Assembly (NCBI RefSeq): GCF_031348265.1
Contig: NZ_CP133771.1
Span: 1,798,001-1,862,000, forward strand
Direction: 5' to 3'
Length of the DNA stretch: 64,000 nt
Source: Streptomyces collinus
GTDB lineage: Bacteria > Actinomycetota > Actinomycetes > Streptomycetales > Streptomycetaceae
Shown one piece after another: positions 17,165 through 25,294 of the stretch. The notes under the pieces were generated by a model that was not told the DNA's origin, made no database searches, and saw nothing but the letters and a program-made list of their open reading frames with translations. Position 1 is the stretch's first letter, and each line of letters opens with the position of its first letter. The translations under genes were made by a program, and so were the position numbers.

Positions 17165-17767
17165 ATGGCCGGTTTCCGGAGTCTGGCGAGACAGGTCCGC
17201 GATCCGCGGTGCGATCTGGCCTTGCGGCGCTATTCGCTGCGTAAGTGCCTTGAGAGGTTCGCCCCTTACGGACACAGGGCGACCTGGGACCATCTGTGCT
17301 CCCGGGCAGGGTTCGGTCCCGAGGACCGCTCCCCCGATCCGGTGCGGTTCGTGGCCGCACTGGACGAACTGGAGGAGGCGCGGGCGGTCTGGCTGGCCTA
17401 CGAGGTCGAGTTCGCCGAGCGCCGCAAGAAGGAGAAGCACGACGGGCTGCGCAGGCCGGGCAGCGTGGACGACTGGCACCGGCTGACCTGGGGCGGTTTC
17501 GGTGTGGCGTGGTGCGACGATCCGGCGGTCCATCCCCGTGAACCGCTGGCCGAGGTGCTGCGCCGGCTGATCGCCGCGCTGGAGCGCGAACCGGGCTCGG
17601 CCTGCCCGGTGTGCGGCGGGGAGCAGCTCATGTGGAGGTACGACCTGGACCACGAACCCTCGTCCGGTCCGGTCTGCACGGACTGCGGGATCCTGGTGCC
17701 GCGTCCCGTGCTCACGCCCGAGTCCCTGGCGTACGCCCGGCGGGCGAGGCTGTTGGTGTCGGCTTGA
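17165..17767 (+). CDS. Hypothetical protein with C-terminal zinc ribbon
   Basis: 200 residues with an ATG start after ggaggtgcaggacg. I do not recognise the family. The N-terminal 145 residues are helical and rich in Arg/Glu/Leu, with no signal or membrane segment. The C-terminus holds a CX2C-X20-CX2C zinc ribbon (Cys147, Cys150, Cys171, Cys174) within CPVCGGEQL and CTDCGIL. The ribbon resembles those that bind nucleic acid or proteins. Codon use matches neighbouring genes, so it is probably real. It stands alone between the divergent acylase gene and the BKACE gene. Confidence 0.7.
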   Translation: MAGFRSLARQVRDPRCDLALRRYSLRKCLERFAPYGHRATWDHLCSRAGFGPEDRSPDPVRFVAALDELEEARAVWLAYEVEFAERRKKEKHDGLRRPGSVDDWHRLTWGGFGVAWCDDPAVHPREPLAEVLRRLIAALEREPGSACPVCGGEQLMWRYDLDHEPSSGPVCTDCGILVPRPVLTPESLAYARRARLLVSA

Positions 17768-17843
17768 CGAATGCGGGTGCGCGGGGGGGTGCGCCGGGGA
17801 TGCCGCACCCCCACTGTCGGTGGTGACTGGCACCATCGAAGCC

Positions 17844-18608
17844 ATGATGCAGGTGTGCCTGAACGGTTCGCGGACGGCCGCTGACGGTGCGGCCGTGCCG
17901 CTGACACCCGAGTCGATGGCCGGCTCGGCCGCCGGGGCCGTGGCCGCCGGAGCGCGGGACATCCACGTCCATCCCAAAACACCGTGCGGGCGGGACACGT
18001 TGTCGCCGCGGGTGCTCGCGGTGACGCTGTCGGCGATCCGGGCGCGGGTGCAGGTGCCGGTCGGTGTGACCACGGGCGCATGGGCGGAGCCGGACCCCGC
18101 CGCCCGGCTGGAGCGGATCCGCGCGTGGACGGTGCTGCCCGACCACGCCTCGGTCAACTGGCACGAGCCGGGGGCGGAGGAGACGGCCGCGCTGCTCCTG
18201 GAGCGCGGAGTGGGTGTGGAGGCCGGCATCTGGTCCGGGACGGACGGCGCCGAGCGGTTCACCGCCTCGCCGCTCGGGCCGAAGGTGCTGCGGGTCCTGG
18301 CGGAGGTGACGGACACGGATCCGCTGGGCGCGGTTGCCTCGGCACGGGGGCTGTTGTCCGACCTGGGGTCCGCGCACGGCCGTCCTGTGCTGCTGCACGG
18401 GGAGGACGGAGGTGCGTGGCCGGTGCTGCGGCTCGCGGGGCGCCTGGGTCTTGCCACGCGGATCGGGCTGGAGGACGCCCTGTTCCTGCCGGGCGGGGAA
18501 CCGGCAGGGTCCAACGGGGAGCTGGTCGCGGCGGGGTCGGCGGAGTACGGGGCGGCCCGGTCGGGCGCTACCGGCCACCTCGGTCGACCAGCAGGCGCGA
18601 GCCCGTGA
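17844..18608 (+). CDS. BKACE family enzyme (DUF849, beta-keto acid cleavage)
   Basis: 254 residues from ATG 17844; ATG 17847 or an upstream GTG are alternatives. The family start MQVCLNGSR is followed by the zinc motif DIHVHPK, and [11 protein letters not shown] supplies the third ligand. BKACE enzymes condense a beta-keto acid with acetyl-CoA to give acetoacetate and a new CoA ester. The best-known member acts on 3-keto-5-aminohexanoate from lysine fermentation; the substrate here is unknown. The 3' end overlaps soxR by 41 bp in convergent orientation. Confidence 0.82.
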   Translation: MMQVCLNGSRTAADGAAVPLTPESMAGSAAGAVAAGARDIHVHPKTPCGRDTLSPRVLAVTLSAIRARVQVPVGVTTGAWAEPDPAARLERIRAWTVLPDHASVNWHEPGAEETAALLLERGVGVEAGIWSGTDGAERFTASPLGPKVLRVLAEVTDTDPLGAVASARGLLSDLGSAHGRPVLLHGEDGGAWPVLRLAGRLGLATRIGLEDALFLPGGEPAGSNGELVAAGSAEYGAARSGATGHLGRPAGASP

Positions 18609-19032
18609 GGCGTTCACCGAAGACGTCGTCCGGGTTGGACAGGACGCAGTTGTCCAGGGAGAGGCAGCCGCAGCTGATGCAGTCGGTGAGGTGATCCCTG
18701 AGACGGTTCAGCTGCTTGATGCGTTCTTCCAGTTCGGTGCGCCAGACCTCGGAGAGGTGCGCCCAGTCCTCCCGGGTGGGGGTGCGCTCCTCGGGTAGTT
18801 CGGCGAGTGCGTCGCGGATCGTCGCCAGGGGGATGCCGACCCGTTGCGCGGCCCGGATGAAGGCGACCCGGCGGAGCGTGTCGCGGGAGTAGCGGCGCTG
18901 GTTGCCCGCCGTGCGGCGACTGCTGATCAGGCCCTTGGACTCGTAGAAGTGCAGGGCCGAAACGGCGGCGCCGCTGCGCGCCGCGAGCTGGCCGACCGTG
19001 AGCTCATGGATCTTCTCTGGGATCTGGGGCAC
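18568..19032 (-). CDS. soxR: Redox-sensing MerR-family regulator SoxR
   Basis: 154 residues from GTG 19032, with aggg 8 bp upstream. The MerR winged helix starts at [22 protein letters not shown] dimerisation helix follows, then a [2Fe-2S] cluster motif CX2CXCX5C (Cys118, Cys121, Cys123, Cys129) that defines SoxR. In Streptomyces SoxR responds to redox-active secondary metabolites rather than superoxide and activates a few export and oxidoreductase genes. No clear SoxR-box palindrome was noticed near it. It is divergent from the MaoC gene. Confidence 0.95.
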   Translation of the reverse strand: MPQIPEKIHELTVGQLAARSGAAVSALHFYESKGLISSRRTAGNQRRYSRDTLRRVAFIRAAQRVGIPLATIRDALAELPEERTPTREDWAHLSEVWRTELEERIKQLNRLRDHLTDCISCGCLSLDNCVLSNPDDVFGERLTGSRLLVDRGGR

Positions 19033-19054
19033 CCCTCGAACCCTACCGAGTCCG

Positions 19055-19097
19055 TTGACACAGCCCGCACGGCCGACCATGCTAAGCAGTCGCTTAG
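19055..19097 (+). promoter_or_regulatory. maoC promoter with overlapping CTAAGC palindrome
   Basis: TTGACA (19055-19060) and CATGCT (19078-19083) are 17 bp apart. The inverted repeat CTAAGC-AGTC-GCTTAG (19082-19097) overlaps the -10 box. A related repeat stands before the TetR gene at 20257, so that regulator may repress both genes. Confidence 0.55.
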
Positions 19098-19141
19098 ACA
19101 GTGAGCGCGCAGACCCCCTGCACACGAGAGGCCTGGAAGAC

Positions 19142-19603
19142 ATGGCAGAGCCGAGGATCTTCACGTCCGTCGACGACCTGAAGTCGGCGGTGGGCGAGCA
19201 ACTGGGGTACACCGACTGGCTCGACATCGACCAGAAGCGGATCGACCTCTTCGCGGAGGCCACCGGTGACCACCAGTGGATCCACGTCGACCCGGAGAAG
19301 GCCGCCGCGGGCCCCTTCGGCACCACCATCGCGCACGGCTATCTGACCCTGTCGCTGCTGCCCCTCTTCGGACCGCAGCTGATCGCCGTCGAGGGCGTGA
19401 AGATGGGCGTCAACTACGGCACGAACAAGGTGCGTTTCCCCGCCCCGGTCCCCGTCGGCTCCCGCCTGCGCGCCACCGCGGCGATCAGCGCCGTCGAGGA
19501 GGTGCCGGGCGGCGTCCAGGTGGCCGTCGCCTTCAGCGTCGAGCGCGAGGGCGGCGACAAGCCGGTCTGCGTCGCCGAGTCCGTGGCGCGCTACTACCTC
19601 TGA
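19142..19603 (+). CDS. MaoC-family (R)-specific enoyl-CoA hydratase
   Basis: 153 residues with ATG 19142 after a gaggcctggaag leader. The hot-dog fold carries the hydratase motif [15 protein letters not shown] with the catalytic pair Asp43/His48, followed by [18 protein letters not shown]. It hydrates trans-2-enoyl-CoA to (R)-3-hydroxyacyl-CoA, in fatty-acid oxidation or supply of hydroxyacyl precursors. It is a single gene between divergent soxR and the convergent TetR gene. The palindrome in its promoter links it to that TetR. Confidence 0.9.
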   Translation: MAEPRIFTSVDDLKSAVGEQLGYTDWLDIDQKRIDLFAEATGDHQWIHVDPEKAAAGPFGTTIAHGYLTLSLLPLFGPQLIAVEGVKMGVNYGTNKVRFPAPVPVGSRLRATAAISAVEEVPGGVQVAVAFSVEREGGDKPVCVAESVARYYL

Positions 19604-19621
19604 GGCGGAGCCAGCCGGAGC

Positions 19622-20257
19622 TCAGGCGGCCGGGCCCTGGGCCCCGACCATGCGCAGCACGAGGTCGGCGTACAGCTCGCCGACCTGCTCCGGCGTCCGG
19701 GGACCGTCGACGTTGAACCACCGCGCCACGTCGATGCAGAGCGACAGCACGGCCAGCGTGGTGCCGTGCACGTCGATGACCTCGAACTCGCCCGACCGCG
19801 CGCCCTCCTCGATGATCCCGCGCACCTCGCCGTCGACCTGGCGGCGCAGTGCGAGGATCTCGGCGCGGGCGTCGGGTCCGAGCGATTCGAGCTCGTACTG
19901 CACGACCCGCGCGGTGGTCCGCCCGCCCGCATGCCAGCGGACGAAGGAACTCACCGCGCCGGCGAGCCGCTCGGTGGCACTGCCCTCGCGGCGGGACGCC
20001 GTCCGCAGGATCTCCAGGGCCTTCTCGTGCCCGATCCTGCTGATGCGGTGCAGCAGCTCTTCCTTGGTCTTGTAGTGGATGTAGAGCGCGGCCGGGCTCA
20101 TTCCGGCGCGGCCCGCGATGTCGCGGGTCGTCGTGGCGTGGTAGCCGCGCTCGGCGAAGGCCTCCACCGCGGCGATCAGCAGCCGCCGCGCCGCGTCGGG
20201 CGTGACCTCGCCCCACGCCTGCGCCTCGCCGCCGGCCGTCTCCTCCGCCGTACTCAT
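19622..20257 (-). CDS. TetR/AcrR family regulator
   Basis: 211 residues. The DNA-binding domain is AFAERGYHATTTRDIAGRAGMSPAALYIHYKTKEELL (about 34-70). A ligand domain of about 130 residues follows, with no recognised signature. It converges with maoC (18 bp between stops). Its own promoter carries TGAGCG-AG-CGCTTA at 20304-20317, similar to the site in the maoC promoter, so it probably represses itself and maoC. The ligand is likely an acyl-CoA by context. Confidence 0.88.
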   Translation of the reverse strand: MSTAEETAGGEAQAWGEVTPDAARRLLIAAVEAFAERGYHATTTRDIAGRAGMSPAALYIHYKTKEELLHRISRIGHEKALEILRTASRREGSATERLAGAVSSFVRWHAGGRTTARVVQYELESLGPDARAEILALRRQVDGEVRGIIEEGARSGEFEVIDVHGTTLAVLSLCIDVARWFNVDGPRTPEQVGELYADLVLRMVGAQGPAA

Positions 20258-20303
20258 CGCTCGCCCCTCTCCACTGGCAGGAGGAACACCATACCGCCGA
20301 AGG

Positions 20304-20317
20304 TGAGCGAGCGCTTA
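20304..20317. promoter_or_regulatory. TGAGCGAGCGCTTA operator before the TetR gene
   Basis: An inverted repeat with 6-bp arms around AG and one mismatched pair, 47 bp upstream of the TetR ATG. It matches the TAAGC/GCTTA repeat at 19083-19096, each differing from TAAGCG-nn-CGCTTA at one base. Confidence 0.5.
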
Positions 20318-20351
20318 GTGTGGCCGCTCGGCGTATTCCGAAGAGGGTGGG

Positions 20352-20597
20352 TCAGCGCTTCTCGAAGGGGGCGTACGAGGGGGCCGCACCGTCCTGCCGG
20401 TCCCGGATCACCTTGGCCAGGGTGAAGGAGGACGTGACCAGGTACAGGACGGCGATGGCGAGGAAGGCCCGCACCCAGGCGTCGGCGCTCAGCTGGTAGA
20501 TGCCGATCGCGGTGGCCGCCATGGCGACGGCGAAGGAGGCGACGGCCTGGCCGTAGAAGGCGGCCGTGTTCTGCGGCTTGCCCGGTGTGTCACTCAT
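20352..20597 (-). CDS. YiaA/YiaB-type small inner-membrane protein
   Basis: 81 residues starting at ATG 20597. Two membrane helices (about 17-35 and 43-62) are joined by a short polar turn, the YiaAB two-helix plan, with AFYGQAVASFAVAM leading into the first. The tail is charged and cytoplasmic. No function is known for the family. It is a separate unit upstream of the TetR gene on the same strand, with the TetR promoter between them. Confidence 0.75.
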   Translation of the reverse strand: MSDTPGKPQNTAAFYGQAVASFAVAMAATAIGIYQLSADAWVRAFLAIAVLYLVTSSFTLAKVIRDRQDGAAPSYAPFEKR

Positions 20598-20817
20598 GGG
20601 GAAAGCATCGGCGGACGTGGCCCGCGCCACATCCGCCGTGATACTCAGACGGGTACTCAGTTTGCCCTTCACGGTCCGCGCCGGTCGCGGTCGGCGATGA
20701 TCCCGGAGCGCCTGGCCGTCATACCCGCGTCGGCCGCGGTGTTCAGGTCGGACACGACTCGGTTGCGGCCTGGTGAACCGCGGTGCAGCGCACGGCTCGA
20801 CCTTCGAACCTGTGACC

Positions 20818-21267
20818 ATGAACGTCGAGCCGAGACCGCACTCACCGACGCCCCGGTGCCACCCCGGCGGCCCTTCGGTTTCGCGAGGCGACGGGTTCGC
20901 GGGGGGTTGCATCAGTCTGATCGTGCTGCTCGTCGAAATCCCGGTCGCCATCCTGCTGGTGCTGGTGTCGAGCGTCCGTGGACGGGGCCGCGCCGACGAG
21001 CAATCCGGGGCACCCGCGATGGACTGGGTACCTGTCCTCTGGCTCGGCGGTTTCACACTGGGTGTCCTCGTGGTCGCCGTGGTGTTCCTGTGCTCGGCAC
21101 ACCCCTACGCGGGAGCGGTACAACTGCTCATCGCGGCGATGGCGCTGCTCTTCGCTTTCACGGCCTGGCACAAGGAGTACCAGCGCGCCCACCCGGCCCC
21201 ACTCCCGACCTGCCCGACGAGGACCGGGACGCCCTGCGCCCCACCGACCCCCGTAACCGACCGGTAG
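20818..21267 (+). CDS. Hypothetical three-helix membrane protein
   Basis: 149 residues from ATG 20818. Predicted helices lie at about 31-51, 70-92 and 99-117, with a proline-rich, low-complexity C-terminus. No family recognised. The hydrophobic segments are real in this frame, but upstream and downstream codon bias is weaker than in neighbouring genes. It may be a fast-evolving Streptomyces-specific protein. It converges with the acyl-CoA dehydrogenase gene. Confidence 0.6.
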   Translation: MNVEPRPHSPTPRCHPGGPSVSRGDGFAGGCISLIVLLVEIPVAILLVLVSSVRGRGRADEQSGAPAMDWVPVLWLGGFTLGVLVVAVVFLCSAHPYAGAVQLLIAAMALLFAFTAWHKEYQRAHPAPLPTCPTRTGTPCAPPTPVTDR

Positions 21268-21314
21268 GGCCGGCGGCTGGGGCATCGCAGCACGAGGCGG
21301 ACAGCCACGGCGGC

Positions 21315-22469
21315 TCAGAACGCCGACACCCCCGTCAGCGCCCGCCCGATGACCAGCTTCTGGATCTGGCTCGTGCCCTCGTAGAGGGTCATGACGCGGG
21401 CGTCCCGCAGCAGCTTGCCCGCCGGGTACTCGTCGATGTAGCCGTAGCCGCCGAAGACCTGGAGCGCGTTGTTGGCGGCGCGGACGGCGGCCTCCGAGGC
21501 GAACAGCTTGGCCTTGGACGACTCGACGGCGAACGGCTGCCCCCGGTCGATCAGGTCGGCGACCCGCCAGGTGAGCAGGCGCGCGGCGTCCACGTCGAGG
21601 GCGATGTCGCTGAGCAGCTCCTGGACCAGCTGGTGGTGGGCGATGGTCCTGCCGAACTGCTCGCGCTCCCCCGCGTAGCGCACGGCCGCGTCCAGGGCGG
21701 CCTGGGCGATGCCGACGCAGCCCGCGGCGACCGACATCCGGCCCTTGGCGAGAGCCGACATGGCGATGGAGAAGCCCTTGCCCTCCTCCCCCAGCAGGGC
21801 GGAGGCCGGCACGCGCACGTCTTCCAGGGAGAGTTCGGCGGTGGCCTGGCCGCGCAGCCCGAGCTTGCCGTGGATGGTGCGGCGGGTCAGGCCGGGCGTG
21901 TCGGTGGGGACGAGGAAGGCGGAGACGCCCTTGTGACCCGGGGCGTCCGTGGAGCGGGCGAAGAGCAGGACGACGTCGGCCCAGGTGCCGTTGGTGATGA
22001 ACGTCTTGGTGCCGTTGAGGACGTAGTCGCCGCCGTCCCGTACGGCCCGGGTCGCGAGACTGCCCGCGTCCGAGCCCGTGCCCGGCTCGGTCAGGCCGAA
22101 GCAGCCGACCGACGCGCCGGAGGTCAGCCCGGGCAGCCAGCGGCGCTTCTGCTCCTCGCTCCCGTACGCGGCGACGGTCTTGGCGACCAGCCCGAGGGAG
22201 ACCGAGACGATGCCGCGCACCGACGAGTCGCCGCGGCCCAGCTCCTCCGTGACCAGGCAGTACGCGAGGTGGTCGCCGCCGGAGCCGCCGTACTCCTCGT
22301 CGATCGTCAGGCCCAGGAAGCCGACCTCGCCGAGCTTCTTCACGATCGCCCGGTCGACCTCCTCGGCGCGGTCCCAGGCGACGACGTGCGGGGTGATCTC
22401 GCGCTCCGTGAAGTCCCGCGCGAGCCGCCGGACCGCGCTCTGCTCTTCGCTGAGCTCCAGATTCACCAC
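21315..22469 (-). CDS. Acyl-CoA dehydrogenase
   Basis: 384 residues, GTG start at 22469 (the next codon is also GTG). It shows the standard short-chain ACAD length and motifs: CFGLTEPGTGSDAGSL (FAD/substrate), FITNGTWAD, and the C-terminal QVFGGYGYIDEYPAGKLLRDARVMTLYEGTSQIQ. The catalytic base is probably the Glu in YEGTSQ. It oxidises acyl-CoA to enoyl-CoA. It is divergent from a TetR gene, and the 73-bp gap holds a 19-bp palindrome, so TetR control is likely. Confidence 0.93.
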   Translation of the reverse strand: MVNLELSEEQSAVRRLARDFTEREITPHVVAWDRAEEVDRAIVKKLGEVGFLGLTIDEEYGGSGGDHLAYCLVTEELGRGDSSVRGIVSVSLGLVAKTVAAYGSEEQKRRWLPGLTSGASVGCFGLTEPGTGSDAGSLATRAVRDGGDYVLNGTKTFITNGTWADVVLLFARSTDAPGHKGVSAFLVPTDTPGLTRRTIHGKLGLRGQATAELSLEDVRVPASALLGEEGKGFSIAMSALAKGRMSVAAGCVGIAQAALDAAVRYAGEREQFGRTIAHHQLVQELLSDIALDVDAARLLTWRVADLIDRGQPFAVESSKAKLFASEAAVRAANNALQVFGGYGYIDEYPAGKLLRDARVMTLYEGTSQIQKLVIGRALTGVSAF

Positions 22470-22497
22470 AGGTCACCCCATTGAAAGCCGTACATTT

Positions 22498-22516
22498 AAA
22501 TTAGCACTGCTAGTTT
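22498..22516. promoter_or_regulatory. 19-bp TetR operator in the ACAD/TetR divergent promoter
   Basis: AAAtTAGCAcTGCTAgTTT, a palindrome with one mismatched pair and a single central base. A second 19-bp site of the same form (AAAcTAGC...TAGTTT) precedes the aldehyde dehydrogenase operon at 29371-29389. Confidence 0.7.
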
Positions 22517-22542
22517 TGCCGTGCAGCCCTACTATGTGCGCC

Positions 22543-23184
22543 ATGGCCCGACCGCGCAAGCCCTTGCTCAGCACCGACCGGATCGTCGAGACGGCCCGCG
22601 CGCTCGTGGACGCGGAGGGTCTGGCAGCCGTCTCCACGCGGCGGCTCGCCGCCGAACTGGGCGTCAGCGGGCCCTCGCTGTACAACCACTTCCGCACCAA
22701 GGACGAGATCCTGGAGGCCGTCGCCGACTCGGTGAGCGGCCAGGTGGACCTGTCGATGTTCCAGGACGGCCGGGACTGGCGGACCGCGCTGCACGACTGG
22801 GCCGTCTCCTACCGGGCCGCCCTGCGCGACCACCCGAACATCGTGCCGGTGCTGGCCCGCGGCCCCGGCCGCCGCCCGGCCGGGCTGCGCCTCGCGGACG
22901 CCGTCTACGGCGCCATGGTCGCCGCCGGCTGGCCGCCCGCGCAGGCCACGTCCATCGGCGCGCTGATGCGCTACTTCGTGATGGGCTCCGCCCTCGGCTC
23001 CTTCGCCGGGGGGTTCGTGGACGACGCGAGCGCCTACGACCCCGCCGACTACCCCCATCTCCAGCAGGCCCACCGCCTCGCCGAGCAGCAGGAGAAGATC
23101 GACGAGCGCGCCTTCGAGACCGGCCTGACGGCCCTGCTGGACGGGCTGGCGCGGCAGTACGAGCAGGTGCGGCGCACGGCGTAG
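22543..23184 (+). CDS. TetR family regulator, divergent from acyl-CoA dehydrogenase
   Basis: 213 residues from ATG 22543 (MARPRKPLL). The HTH reads VSTRRLAAELGVSGPSLYNHFRTKDEIL (about 28-55), and a TetR_C-like ligand domain follows. It is transcribed away from the ACAD gene. The shared gap holds the 19-bp palindrome, so autorepression plus ACAD control is the simplest model. A near copy of that operator in front of the alcohol/aldehyde dehydrogenase genes suggests a wider regulon. Confidence 0.9.
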   Translation: MARPRKPLLSTDRIVETARALVDAEGLAAVSTRRLAAELGVSGPSLYNHFRTKDEILEAVADSVSGQVDLSMFQDGRDWRTALHDWAVSYRAALRDHPNIVPVLARGPGRRPAGLRLADAVYGAMVAAGWPPAQATSIGALMRYFVMGSALGSFAGGFVDDASAYDPADYPHLQQAHRLAEQQEKIDERAFETGLTALLDGLARQYEQVRRTA

Positions 23185-23230
23185 CGACGCTTCGGCGACC
23201 GCCGAACCGTCCGTGTCCCATGCTGGGGAC

Positions 23231-23941
23231 ATGACGACGAGGGACCCACGGGCCACGGCCCTGGCCCGGTTCGCCGCGCTGTTCGCGGACGAGACCCGGG
23301 CCGCGTGCCTGCTGGCGCTGCTCGACGGCCGGGCCTGGACCGCCGGCGAGCTGGCACGGCACGCGGGGGTGGCCGCCTCGACGCTGAGCGAGCACCTGGG
23401 CCGGCTCGTCGCGGGCGGGCTGCTCACCGAGGAGCGGCAGGGCCGGCACCGCTACGTCCGGCTGGCCGACGCCCGGATCGCCCAGCTGGTGGAGGATCTC
23501 GCCTCCCAGGTCCCGTCGGGCACCGCCGTACGGCCGCGGAACCTGCGGGAGTCGAGCGCCGGCTCGGCGATGACCCGGGGCCGTACGTGTTACGACCATC
23601 TCGCCGGGCGGCTCGGCATCGCGGTCACCGACGCGCTGACGGCCCGCGGGCTGCTGGAGCAGGAGACGGGGTTCGCGCTCACCGGCGCCGGGCTGGCGTG
23701 GTTCGCGTCGGCCGGGATCGGCCTGGAGCGGCGGGGCCGTCGTCCCCTGGCCCGGGCCTGTCTCGACTGGACCGAACGCCGCCCTCACCTGGCGGGCGTC
23801 GCGGGCGCGGCCCTGTGCCGGCACGCCCTGGACACGGGCTGGTGCGTGCGCATCGGCTCGGAGCGGGCCGTGAAGGTGACGGCGGCCGGTGAGCGGGCCC
23901 TGTGGGACCTGCTGGGGGTGGAGGCGGTGGCGTTGCGATAG
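23231..23941 (+). CDS. ArsR-family winged-helix regulator
   Basis: 236 residues from ATG 23231. The winged helix reads FADETRAACLLALLDGRAWTAGELARHAGVAASTLSEHLGRLVAGGLL (about 18-65). The long C-terminal region is unlike the short metal-sensing ArsR proteins and has LAGRLGIAVTDALTARGLL. No metal-binding CXC motif at helix 3 is visible. The signal is unknown. The gene follows the TetR gene by 46 bp in the same direction and could be co-transcribed. Confidence 0.85.
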   Translation: MTTRDPRATALARFAALFADETRAACLLALLDGRAWTAGELARHAGVAASTLSEHLGRLVAGGLLTEERQGRHRYVRLADARIAQLVEDLASQVPSGTAVRPRNLRESSAGSAMTRGRTCYDHLAGRLGIAVTDALTARGLLEQETGFALTGAGLAWFASAGIGLERRGRRPLARACLDWTERRPHLAGVAGAALCRHALDTGWCVRIGSERAVKVTAAGERALWDLLGVEAVALR

Positions 23942-24129
23942 CCGCGCACGGCTCCCGGTCCGGCACGACACGACGCCACTTCCGGCCCGGCACGACGCCC
24001 CTTCCGGTCCGGCACCCCCCTCTGGCCCGGCACCACGCCTGCCTCCCCTGGGGCAACGGCTCCGTTTCGACCACGCACGGCGCGCCGGCGAACCCCGGCA
24101 CCGCTCCCCGCCGCGCACAGCCCCCTGCA

Positions 24130-24238
24130 ACCCCCGGCACCACGCCCCTCCGACCACACACAGCACCCGACCGGCCCGGCACGGCAACCCCTCCGACCAC
24201 ACGCAGCGACCGGCCCGGCACGGCAACCCCTCCGACCG
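24130..24238 (+). repeat. Three imperfect ~40-bp tandem repeats in a 381-bp gap
   Basis: The unit is roughly cggcccggcacggcaacc followed by cctccgaccacacgcag. Copies begin near 24130 (degenerate), 24168 and 24207, with spacings of 42 and 39 bp between equivalent cccggcac points. The whole gap 23942-24322 is C-rich and Pro/Thr-like in translation, with no convincing gene on either strand. Confidence 0.6.
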
Positions 24239-24322
24239 CCCCCGGCGCCCTCCCCGCCGCTCCCGGCGCCCCGTCCGAAATCCGCGAGCTTCCGGGGCCC
24301 GACCCCACCTAGCCTCTGGAGC

Positions 24323-25294
24323 ATGATGCCGAACACCTCCCCGTCCCCTTCCGGCCGCCGGGCGGAACTGCTCGCCGCGGGCGCGGCGGCGGTCACCGTC
24401 GTGCTGTGGGCGTCCGCCTTCGTCTCGATCCGCAGTGCCGGTGACGCGTACTCACCGGGCGCGCTGGCGCTCGGGCGGCTGCTGGCCGGGGCGCTGACGC
24501 TGGGGGTGATCTGCCTGCTGCGGCGGGAAGGGGTGCCGCCGCGCTCGGCCTGGCGCGGGATCGCGCTATCGGGGCTGCTGTGGTTCGGCTTCTACATGGT
24601 CGCCCTCAACTGGGGAGAACAGCAGGTCGACGCGGGTACGGCCGCCCTGGTCGTGAACACCGGGCCGATCCTGATCGCGCTGCTCGGTGCCCGGCTGCTC
24701 GGCGACCCGATGCCGCCGCGGCTGCTGGCGGGGATGGCCGTGTCGTTCGCCGGTGCCGTGACGGTGGGCCTGTCGATGTCGGGCGAGGGCGGGTCCTCGG
24801 TGCTGGGGGTGGTGCTGTGCCTGCTGGCGGCGGTCGCGTACGCCGGTGGCGTCGTGGCGCAGAAGCCGGCGCTGGGCTCGGCGAGCCCCTTGCAGGTGAC
24901 GACGTTCGGGTGCCTGGTCGGCGCGGTGCTGTGCCTGCCGTTCGCGGGACAGCTCGTCCAGGAGGCCGGTGACGCCCCGGCCTCCGCGACGCTCAACATG
25001 CTCTACCTGGGCGTCTTCCCGACCGCCCTCGCCTTCACGACGTGGGCGTACGCGCTGTCCCGGACGACCGCGAGCCGGATGGGCGCGACGACGTACGCGG
25101 CGCCCGCGCTGGTCGTGCTGATGTCGTGGCTGTTCCTCGGCGAGGTGCCGGGACTGCTCACGCTGGTGGGCGGCGTGCTGTGCCTGGCCGGGGTGGCGGT
25201 GTCCCGGTCGCGGTCGAGGGCCGCGGCCCGGGGCACGGCTCCGGGAGCGGTTCCGGAGCCGCGGCCCGAGCAGGCCGGGGACTCAGTCCGCTGA
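24323..25294 (+). CDS. DMT superfamily transporter (EamA)
   Basis: 323 residues with about ten hydrophobic helices forming two EamA repeats. The first repeat includes WASAFVSIRSAGDAYSPGALALGR and WGEQQVDAGTAALVVNTGPIL; the second includes VLGVVLCLLAAVAYAGGVV and WAYALSRTTASRMGATTYAAP. EamA members export amino acids, nucleosides or drugs; the substrate is unknown. Its stop overlaps the convergent MHS transporter gene by 12 bp. Confidence 0.9.
   Translation: MMPNTSPSPSGRRAELLAAGAAAVTVVLWASAFVSIRSAGDAYSPGALALGRLLAGALTLGVICLLRREGVPPRSAWRGIALSGLLWFGFYMVALNWGEQQVDAGTAALVVNTGPILIALLGARLLGDPMPPRLLAGMAVSFAGAVTVGLSMSGEGGSSVLGVVLCLLAAVAYAGGVVAQKPALGSASPLQVTTFGCLVGAVLCLPFAGQLVQEAGDAPASATLNMLYLGVFPTALAFTTWAYALSRTTASRMGATTYAAPALVVLMSWLFLGEVPGLLTLVGGVLCLAGVAVSRSRSRAAARGTAPGAVPEPRPEQAGDSVR

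Noticed and set aside
19033-19141. SoxR box in the soxR/maoC gap
   Set aside because: I looked for a CCTCAAG-type palindrome and saw only the TAAGC repeat, which fits a TetR site instead.
20697-22484. A 595-codon plus-strand frame opposite the second acyl-CoA dehydrogenase
   Set aside because: The same antisense GC artefact; the real gene on the minus strand has all ACAD motifs.
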